From NCBI GenBank assembly GCA_903847205.1, contig CAINDA010000044.1, positions 239,969 through 303,968 of the forward strand: 64,000 nucleotides of DNA, given 5' to 3'. Shown here in pieces: positions 59,901-64,000 of the stretch. The translations under genes and the position numbers were made by a program. Position 1 is the first letter of the stretch; the number at the start of each line of letters is the position of its first letter. The stretch comes from an uncultured Bacteroidota bacterium (GTDB taxonomy: Bacteria > Bacteroidota > Bacteroidia > 2-12-FULL-35-15). Under the pieces are notes generated by a model. The model worked only from the letters and a program-made list of their open reading frames with translations, was not told the origin of the DNA and ran no database searches.

Positions 59901-62900
59901 TTTACGGCATTTTGACAATACGACGCTGAAGAATAACTGAACGATGCATCATCAGGAGAATTAATAATAACATTCACAGCAGCTGTGTCGGAACAGCCTG
60001 CTATTGTGTTGCCGACAATATAATAAGTGCCGGCTGTTGCGGCTGCCGATGTTGCATATACTATAGTTGCTCCTGCATTAGTATAATAAGAATATGTTAA
60101 GCCTCCGGTAGAGCCGGCGGTAATTGCAGCGAGGGTAATATTCGCCGAGGCTGGAGAGCATCTTGGAGCGGGATCAGTTATAACTAAAGTCGGTTTTGGA
60201 TTAACGGTAACAGTGATTCCGGTTGTATCGGAGCAGCCGGCAGCTGTTACACCAACAATATAATAGGTTCCAGCCCCAGCCGTAGTCGGAGTTGCGAAAG
60301 GAATTGTTGCTCCTGCATTAGTAAAATAAGAAAGAATTAAGCCTGGTGTTGAACCCGCTGTTGAAGCCGGCTGTGTAATATCAAATGTTACTGCAGGCAT
60401 ACAAATTGACTGCGGCACAGTGTTTAATATTGGTTTTGGATTTGCACTAAAAGTTACAGCTGTTGTATCTGAACATCCTGCGCCCGTTACTCCCACTATA
60501 TAATAAGTACCCGAGGTTGCCGCAGTCGGAGTGCCGTAAGGCGATGTTGCCCCGGGATCAGTAAAGTATGTAAAGGTTAAACCTGGGGTTGAACCAGCCG
60601 TAACCCCAGGTAAAGTAAGATTATCTTTTGTTGTCGGCGCGCATACACTTTGAGGGGTAGTAATTAAATTTGGTTTAGGATTAATGGTAACAACAACAGC
60701 AGTTGTATCAGAACAGCCGGCTGCTGTTCTGCCGACAATGTAATAAGTTCCTGTGCCGGCTGCTGCAGGAGTTGCATAAGGAATAGTTGCTGCGGCATTC
60801 GTAAAATAAGTGAAGATCAGGCCTCCTGTTGAACCAGATGTTACCGCAGAGTCTGTTAAATTAATTTTTCCAGGTGCGCAAATTGACTGAGGAGTTGTAA
60901 CTACTGTTGGTTTTGGATTTACCGTAAAACTTACCGGAACTGTTTTAGAACAGCCGCCTGGTCCTGGTATTGTGCCGGTAATAAAATAGTTACCCGCTGT
61001 TGCTGCTGCTGGTGTAGGATACGAAACAAATAGATTATCAAAATAAGTAAAAGTTAAACCCGGATCAGAACCCAATGTAACCGCTGCAGCCATAAGGTTA
61101 GTTGTTGTAACCGGAGAACAGGCAGTCTGATTTACTGCAATTACTGTTGGCTGCGGATGAACTGTTACAAGTACTGATGCTGTATCAGAACATCCGGTTA
61201 CACCATCGAGACCGACAATATAATAGGTCCCTGCACCTTCTGAAGTGTATGTTGGAAAGCTTATACCTAAAGTTGCAGCCGCATTTGCATAGTAATAATA
61301 AAACAAACCGGGAGGTGTAGTACCCGCAGTTACCGCAGCCGCTGAAAGATCAACAGTTGAAGGTGCACAAACAGTCTGAGGTGTAGTAATAATATCCGGC
61401 TTTGGATTTACTGTAAAAGTTACAGATGCAATATTAGATGGACAGCCGTCTGCCGTTGTACCAACAATATAATACGTTCCGGCTATTGCTGTCGCCGGCG
61501 TAGGATATGGTATTGTTGCCGCGGCATCAGTAAAGTAAGTAAAAATTAAATTAGGTGAAGTAAATAATACAGCAATTCCTGAAGCAAGATTAATTGTGTT
61601 ATTCGGAGCACATTGTGCTAAAGGGGTTGTAACTACTGTGGGTGAGTGAGAAACTACCACAGGAGTAGTATCAGCACATCCTGTTGCTAAAACAGTACCA
61701 ACAATATAATATGTTCCAGCCGGCACTGCTGTAGGTGTGGCAAGAGGTATTGTCGCCGCAGCATTCGTAAAATAGGTAAATGATAAGCCAGCTGTAGAGC
61801 CGGTTGTAACTACTGGAAGAGTGAGGTCTACAGTAGGATGAAAGCATAACGCCAAAGGAAGAGCATTTACAGTTGGCTTTGGATTGATGACAACATTTAC
61901 CGGTTTAATATCAGAACAGCCTGCAGAAGTTCCGCGGATATAATAAGTTCCGGATGAAAATGCTGCTGCCGGCGTCGCGTAAGGATTTGTTCCTGCAGCA
62001 TCAACAAAGTAAGTAAAAACCAAACCCGGCGGAGTTGAACCTGCTGTTATGGCTCCTGCTGTCAAATCAACTGTTGCAGGCGCGCAGACTGGGGCCGGAT
62101 TTGTGATAACTAAATTTGCAGAGGGGCTGATTGTAACGGTAACAGCAGTGGTATCAGAACAGCCTCCTGCCGTCGTACCGACAATATAATAAGTTCCTGT
62201 AGTTGCAGTAGTAGGTGTAGGATATACAATTGTGGCAGCTGCATTCGTAAAATAAGTATAAGTCAATCCTCCTGTTGAACCAAATGTTACTCCCAGTGAA
62301 GTAAGATCTACTGTCGCCGGCGCACACCTTCCCTGAGGCCAAGTAGTAACAACAGGTTTCGGAGTAGTTGTTACGGTTACTGCTGTAGTATCTGTACAAC
62401 CAGCTGCTGTTGCGCCTACAATATAATAGGTGCCTGCACCCGCTGCAGCAGGAGTTGCGTATGATATTGTAGCAGCAGCATTCGTAAAGTAAGTAAATGT
62501 TAAGCTGGCAGTTGAACCTGCTGTAACAGCTGGCAGAGTCAGGTTAACTGTTCCCGGTGCACAAACCGCAGCAGGATTATGTGTAACAACAGTTGGTTTG
62601 GGATTAATGGTAACAGTAACCGGCGTTGTATCAGTACAGCTGCCAATTGTGCCTACAATATAGTAAGTGCCGGCAGTTGCCACTACTGGTGTTATATAAG
62701 AAATTGTGGCTGCCGCATTTGTCCAATAAGTATAAGTTAAACCTGGTGTTGAACCTGCCGTTACTCCAGCCAAAGTAAGATTAACTTTTGATGGAAAACA
62801 GGCCGCCTGAGGCACAGTAGTAACTGTCGGAGTAGGGTTAACGCTGACAGCTACTGCTGAAGTATCACGGCATCCAAAAGGTGTTACGCCCACAATATAG

Positions 62901-64000
62901 TATGTCCCGCTAGTAGCAGAATTTGGTGTAGGATATGAAATTGTTGCTGCAGCATTGCTGAAATAAGAAAAAATTAAGCCTCCTGTTGATCCTACAGTTA
63001 CTGCGGGGAGAGTAAGATCTGCCGTGCCTGGTGAGCATACATTTTGGGGAGTTGTTATTATATTCGGTTTAGGATTAATAGTAACAGTTACCGCCGCAGT
63101 ATCTGAGCAGCCTCCTCCCAGAGTTCCTACAATATAATAAGTGCCGGCGGTGGCGGTGGCTGGAGTTGCGTAAATAGATGTTGCGGCGGCATCAGTAAAA
63201 TAAGAATACACTAAGCCGGGAGTAGAACCTGCTGTTACTCCTGCCAGCATAAGATTTACAGTTGCCGGAGAGCATGTCGACTGTGGCACTGTAACTAAAT
63301 TTGCATTTTGATTAAATGCAATAGTTACATCGGATACAGAAGATGCGCATGGGGGATTCGAAATAGTCCATCTTAAAATATAAGTTATTCCAGATGTTCC
63401 ATTAAATACTGAAGTCGGGCTTGTTGCATCCACAAAAGAACCCAATCCGTCACCAATTCCTATAATGCTCCAGTTCCCTATTCCTATTAATGGAGTATTT
63501 GCTGCAAGAGTGGCAGCTGTTGCACATAAAGTTTGGTTTGGACCAGCGGCCGCAGTAGTTGGTCCGGCATTTATTGTTACGCTAGTTGTGGCCGTACCAA
63601 TGCATGTCCCATTGCTAAAGCTATAAGTTACGGTGTAAGTTCCAAGGGTGCTCGTTACAAGATTTATTGCACCCGTTCCAGCGTTAATTACTAATCCCGC
63701 TGTTGACGAGTAACTACCGCCGCCTTGACCCGTTTGTGTTACACTGCCTGTACCGGATGCACAGAACGGAGAACCTGGATAAGAAATGGTGGCAGATGGA
63801 ACTGCATTGATTGTTACACTTGTAGTTGCTGTGCCTGCACAGGTTCCATTACTAAAACTATAAGTTACGGTGTATGTTCCGGGAGTGCTTGTTACAAGAT
63901 TTATTGCGCCCGTTCCGGCATTAATTACTAATCCCGCTGTTGAAGAATAACTTCCGCCTCCCTGACCGGTTTGTGTTACACTGCCTGTACCTGAAGCACA
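50645..64000 (-). CDS. Giant SprB-like adhesin with type B T9SS sorting domain, N-terminus beyond window
   Basis: At least 4451 residues; the frame stays open to base 64000, so the true start is further right and the first ATG seen (63445) is internal. Five repeat families follow one another: gamma (ATISYPGTPYC..., GLVIDAVTG, about 77 aa), delta (GPDQTNAATCGLTSVTL, about 80 aa), alpha (TYFTNAAATIPYATP, GTYYIVG, about 80 aa), beta (FSYTGTPYC, GTFSSTAGLVFVSTATGQ, about 84 aa) and SprB repeats (SCxGxCNGxA, GGTxPYxYLW, LCAGTYxV). The order from the N-terminus is gamma(2+)-delta(1)-alpha(14)-beta(18)-gamma(5)-delta(3)-alpha(1)-SprB(8)-two Ig/PKD-like domains-CHU_C. The last 85 residues are a type B domain (VIVLNDGITPNGDGLNDEWVI, FPKCVVEIYNRWGELLF, GTYYYIVDL). 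SprB-type proteins are cell-surface adhesins for gliding or attachment. Confidence 0.95.
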   Translation of the reverse strand, partial: CASGTGSVTQTGQGGGSYSSTAGLVINAGTGAINLVTSTPGTYTVTYSFSNGTCAGTATTSVTINAVPSATISYPGSPFCASGTGSVTQTGQGGGSYSSTAGLVINAGTGAINLVTSTLGTYTVTYSFSNGTCIGTATTSVTINAGPTTAAAGPNQTLCATAATLAANTPLIGIGNWSIIGIGDGLGSFVDATSPTSVFNGTSGITYILRWTISNPPCASSVSDVTIAFNQNANLVTVPQSTCSPATVNLMLAGVTAGSTPGLVYSYFTDAAATSIYATPATATAGTYYIVGTLGGGCSDTAAVTVTINPKPNIITTPQNVCSPGTADLTLPAVTVGSTGGLIFSYFSNAAATISYPTPNSATSGTYYIVGVTPFGCRDTSAVAVSVNPTPTVTTVPQAACFPSKVNLTLAGVTAGSTPGLTYTYWTNAAATISYITPVVATAGTYYIVGTIGSCTDTTPVTVTINPKPTVVTHNPAAVCAPGTVNLTLPAVTAGSTASLTFTYFTNAAATISYATPAAAGAGTYYIVGATAAGCTDTTAVTVTTTPKPVVTTWPQGRCAPATVDLTSLGVTFGSTGGLTYTYFTNAAATIVYPTPTTATTGTYYIVGTTAGGCSDTTAVTVTISPSANLVITNPAPVCAPATVDLTAGAITAGSTPPGLVFTYFVDAAGTNPYATPAAAFSSGTYYIRGTSAGCSDIKPVNVVINPKPTVNALPLALCFHPTVDLTLPVVTTGSTAGLSFTYFTNAAATIPLATPTAVPAGTYYIVGTVLATGCADTTPVVVSHSPTVVTTPLAQCAPNNTINLASGIAVLFTSPNLIFTYFTDAAATIPYPTPATAIAGTYYIVGTTADGCPSNIASVTFTVNPKPDIITTPQTVCAPSTVDLSAAAVTAGTTPPGLFYYYYANAAATLGISFPTYTSEGAGTYYIVGLDGVTGCSDTASVLVTVHPQPTVIAVNQTACSPVTTTNLMAAAVTLGSDPGLTFTYFDNLFVSYPTPAAATAGNYFITGTIPGPGGCSKTVPVSFTVNPKPTVVTTPQSICAPGKINLTDSAVTSGSTGGLIFTYFTNAAATIPYATPAAAGTGTYYIVGRTAAGCSDTTAVVVTINPKPNLITTPQSVCAPTTKDNLTLPGVTAGSTPGLTFTYFTDPGATSPYGTPTAATSGTYYIVGVTGAGCSDTTAVTFSANPKPILNTVPQSICMPAVTFDITQPASTAGSTPGLILSYFTNAGATIPFATPTTAGAGTYYIVGVTAAGCSDTTGITVTVNPKPTLVITDPAPRCSPASANITLAAITAGSTGGLTYSYYTNAGATIVYATSAAATAGTYYIVGNTIAGCSDTAAVNVIINSPDDASFSYSSASYCQNAVNPIPTVTGLAGGTFSSTAGLIFVSAVTGEINLAASTPGTYSVTYTTSGPCPNSAIFSVTITTAPGALFSYAGPYCQGGSPNPSPNFPIGSIAGTFSSTAGLVFVSTATGQVDLTASAAGTYTVTNSIAPSGSCGAVSSTASITINSSAVGTFSYTGSPYCKNAANPSPTFSGGGVAGTFSSTAGLVFVSTITGQIDLTASSVGTYTVTNTIAASGGCPIVTATSSITIIALPVATFSYTGTPYCQNAANPSPTFSGGGIAGTFSSAAGLVFVSTATGQVNLSASTAGTYTVTNTIAASGGCPSVFATSSITITPLPIATFSYTGTPYCLGAANPSPTFNGGGIAGTFSSTAGLVFVSTATGQVDLAASSVGTYTVTNTIAASGGCPLVTATSSITIIALSVATFSYTGTPYCKNAANPSPTFSGGGTAGTFSSTAGLVFVSTATGQVNLAASTAGTYTVTNTIAASGGCPSVFATSSITITPLPIGTFSYLGTPYCINAANPSPTFSGGGIAGTFSSTAGLVFVSTATGQVNLSASTPGTYTVTNTIAAAGGCPTVTATSLITITALPVGTFSYAGTPYCKNAANPSPTFSGGGTAGTFSSTAGLVFVSTATGQVNLAASTAGTYTVTNTIAAAGGCPAVIATSSITITPVDDASFSYLLSTYCQSDPINPTPPVTGLPGGTFSSTAGLVFVSTATGQINLAASTLGTYLITYTTNGPCPNSAVFTVTITLAPIAGFTYSGPYCQGGSPNPSPSFAPGSSAGTFSSTAGLVFVSVLTGQIDLTASTPGTYTVTNFIAASGGCASATATASVTITTAPISTFSYTGTPYCQNAANPSPTFSGGGTAGTFSALPAGLVFVSTATGQVNLAASTAGSYIVTNTIAASGGCGAISSASPITITALPIATFSYTGTPYCKNAANPSPTFSGGGAAGTFSSTAGLVFVSTATGQVDLTASAAGTYTVTNTIAAAGGCPPVIATSPITINGIDDASFTYAASTYCQSDPSNPSPTITGLAGGTFSSTAGLVFVSAVTGQINLAGSAIGTYNVTYTTSGPCPNSAIYIVTITLSPISTFSYAGPYCQGGIPNPSPAFPPGSSAGVFSSTAGLVFVSNLTGQVDLTASAAGTYTVTNFIAASGACAASTSTALITITASPIATFGYPGTPYCQDAANPLPAYGGGGGVAGTFSALPAGLVFVSTATGQVNLAASTSGTYTVTNTIAAAGGCGAVSATAPITITALPIATFSYIGSPYCQNAANPSPTFSGGGIAGTFSSTAGLIFVSTATGEIDLGGSAAGTYTVTNTIAASGGCPIVTATASITITPLDNASFGYLSSTYCQSDPANPTPPVTGLPGGTFSSTPGLVFISTSTGQINLAGSALGTYVVTYTTSGVCPNSAVFNVTITLAPSALFSYGGPYCVGGSPNPSPIFPPGSSAGAFSALPAGLVFVNVNTGQIDITASASGVYTVTNFIAASGACLAATATNSVTILALPAATISYPGTPYCATGTASVTQTGQAGGTYSSTAGLVIDVSTGDIDLVASTAGTYTVTYSFTDGTCNNTATTSITILALPTASISYPGSPYCATGTGTVVQIGQGGGAYTSSAGLVIDAVTGAIDLVASSAGTYTVTYTFTDGVCSNSTTASVTITALPTAVISYSPPLCATGTGNVTQTGQAGGIYTSTAGLVIDAVTGAINLGASIPGIYTVTYSFTAGSCANTTTTSVTILALPTATIAYAGSPYCATGTGSVTQTGQAGGTYSSTAGLVIDAVTGAIDLVTSTAGTYTVTYTFTDGTCSNTAAASVTILALPTASISYASPLCAIGTGNVTQTGQAGGAYTSTAGLVIDAATGAIDLVASALGTYTVTYSFTDGTCVNTTTTSVTIIAQPTTAAAGPDQIDAATCGLTSVTLAANTPVVGTGLWTVVSGDGLGTFVDATSPTTVFNGTAGVTYVLRWTISNAPCTASTDDVTITFNQAPTVADAGTDQTSAATCGLTAVTLAGNAAVIGIGNWTIVSGAGGSFVDATSPTTVFNGTAGTTYVLRWTISNICGSTQDDVTVTFNQAPTTAAAGVDQTNAATCGLTSVTLAGNTAIIGIGNWSIVSGAGGVFTDATNPTTVFSGTAGTTYVLRWTITNVPCVSTDDVTITFNQNPTVITVNPAAVCSPATIDLTAAAITSGSTGGLTFTYFTDALATLVYATPAAATTGTYYIVGTTGAGCTDTTPVTVIVNQSPVATATGTGLSCFNVCNGTAIATVTGGSPVYIYAWTTGHSDTTALLTDTIRGLCAQGYTVTVTDANGCTDTGAVILSQPAQINPNIIKTDVTCTGLCDGTAKAVPIGGTAPYTFSWSTGSIDSVITGLCAGTYTVNVTDFGGCSSTLTTTIFAPPPVAANAAITNATCGLCDGQAVLSPSGGVGPYTFLWGNGQVSNTQTNLCTGVYTVDIIDNIGCVNNFSVPISNPGGPTSSVKTSTNISCFGTCNGAVTSVIPSGGTPPYTYLWIQSGQTSQTINSLCAGVYFVQIADTIGCALIDSVTISGPSEMAVNQFVTGASCGLCDGSIRLTPSGGTGPYTLLWNNSSTSDTLVGLCAGFYTVQITDAAACTQSVVVPVSSQGGPVLTTSALTPILCHGSCNGSADVTAVGGTAPYSYLWSDPAHQINDTATALCAGTYFVQVTGGACVSFAAVIVTEPSQLGMGQANKVEPLCNGTSNGSITVVPTGGALPYSFVWAPPGSVTGTAANLAGGTYIATITDANGCVATQSNTLVNPPGLTISHTSVNPSCNTTADGSINETPGGGTPGYTYQWSGGSALTTQDLSNLLIGSYTITVRDTNGCSIRDSVTLASLVTITAKAGNDTTVCGGAGTMLLSAAGSSANVVNYHWFEEPNTLLGGNVTVLVTPSAPSSTYYVVVDNGLGCMANDTVVVAVNSAPIANAGPDVSVLLGAGTVIGGNPTGPAGATYVWSPITGLDNGTNSNPTANPTVTTTYTVTVTSAAGCVSTDAVVVTISSVIVLNDGITPNGDGLNDEWVIDNIDLFPKCVVEIYNRWGELLFQSIGYRERWNGTYKGQPLPIGTYYYIVDLKDPAFPDAYTGPVTIMR
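51410..53240 (-). repeat. Eight SprB repeats
   Basis: Eight units open with SCFNVCNGTA, TCTGLCDGTA, TCGLCDGQA, SCFGTCNGA, SCGLCDGSI, LCHGSCNGS, LCNGTSNGS and SCNTTADGS, each continuing with a Gly-Gly-x-x-Pro-Tyr-x-x-x-Trp strand. This is the SprB repeat found in the Flavobacterium gliding adhesin. The period is about 75-80 aa. Confidence 0.9.
53241..55445 (-). repeat. Second gamma-delta-alpha cassette of the giant gene (5 + 3 + 1 units)
   Basis: Five gamma units (about 54265-55445), three delta units (about 53490-54262) and one alpha unit (about 53240-53470). The same three families in the same order start the visible part of the gene at its other end, showing a whole-cassette duplication. 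Boundaries are approximate to a few bases. Confidence 0.8.
55446..59955 (-). repeat. Eighteen beta-family repeats with higher-order structure
   Basis: Eighteen units of about 251 bp. Three unit subtypes are visible: D(D/N)ASFxYxxxxYC, xxFxYxGPYCxGGxPNPSP, and the common FSYxGxPYCxNAANPSPTFSGGG. Subtype one occurs as units 1, 9, 13 and 17, and each is followed at once by subtype two (units 2, 10, 14, 18), so blocks of 8, 4, 4 and 2 units share the same lead pair: blocks were duplicated as sets. Confidence 0.85.
59956..63310 (-). repeat. Fourteen alpha-family repeats
   Basis: Fourteen units of about 239 bp with the Gly-Thr-Tyr-Tyr-Ile-Val-Gly core (variants include GTYYIRG and GNYFITG) and a Cys-x-Asp-Thr-Thr/Ala segment after it. 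The units lie between the delta unit at about 63320-63560 and the beta block. Confidence 0.85.
63311..64000 (-). repeat. First gamma-delta cassette of the giant gene, running off the window
   Basis: At least two gamma units (from about 63561 to the edge; TISYPGSPFCASGTGSVTQTGQGGG, GLVINAGTGAINLVTS) and one delta unit (about 63311-63560; AGPNQTLCATAATLAANTPLIGIGNWSI). The two gamma units are almost identical at DNA level, so they look recently duplicated. Confidence 0.8.

Overview
The window looks like a chromosomal segment of a member of the Bacteroidota. The evidence is several type IX secretion (T9SS) C-terminal sorting domains of both type A (YPNP... motif) and type B (gliding-motility-associated, CHU_C), a PorP/SprF partner gene, SprB and PKD repeats, a TTTG-N19-TAnnTTTG-like promoter, AT-rich intergenic DNA and few Shine-Dalgarno sites. 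The genus cannot be fixed from this stretch. No rRNA, tRNA, CRISPR array, transposase or integrase was seen, and no T9SS core machinery lies in the window.

Layout. (1) 1-10327, minus: the first 3442 residues of a giant secreted protein (signal peptide, 7 Ig-like repeats, then about 25 PKD-like repeats) running off the left edge. (2) 10328-11342: non-coding DNA with a 42-bp tandem array that opens with a 20-bp perfect hairpin. (3) 11343-14622, plus: a FadL/OmpP1-type porin, a DUF4442 hotdog protein and a secreted YD-repeat-like protein. (4) 14832-22772, minus: a run of six genes (tail-fibre-like protein, T9SS-secreted GYSAG hydrolase, two tandem-duplicated lipoproteins, a membrane-anchored unknown, a UbiA prenyltransferase). 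(5) 22773-24689: 16 copies of a 41-bp repeat followed by a small helical + Fn3-like protein gene. (6) 24927-31383: a PKD/T9SS protein, tsaB, a MacA-like adaptor, a TolC-like channel and an exported unknown. (7) 31482-35392, plus: SemiSWEET, an M19-type dipeptidase, a sphingosine-1-phosphate-lyase-like PLP enzyme and a LysE-type exporter. (8) 35427-45777: SDR, SF1 helicase, lipoprotein, a secreted thioredoxin/Ig/T9SS protein, an ALDH7-type dehydrogenase and a secreted NucA-type nuclease. (9) 45778-49330: a 21-bp tandem array followed by a paralogue of the helical/Fn3 gene, a 66-bp dispersed-type repeat cluster, then a phage-type Dam methylase convergent with a DpnI-type endonuclease and its small partner gene. 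(10) 49609-64000, minus: PorP/SprF and a second giant protein (at least 4451 aa) made of five repeat families ending in SprB repeats and a type B sorting domain.

How the parts fit. The dominant theme is surface and secreted proteins exported by T9SS: the giant at the right end and the SprF-like gene directly after it form the SprB/SprF arrangement known from gliding Bacteroidota. Two other points stand out. A DpnI-type nuclease that should cut methylated GATC sits tail to tail with a Dam-family methylase that, by family, might make methylated GATC. Also, two paralogous small Fn3-like genes each sit just downstream of an unrelated non-coding tandem array whose unit length is close to a whole number of DNA helical turns (41 and 21 bp); a third such array (42 bp) lacks the paralogue.
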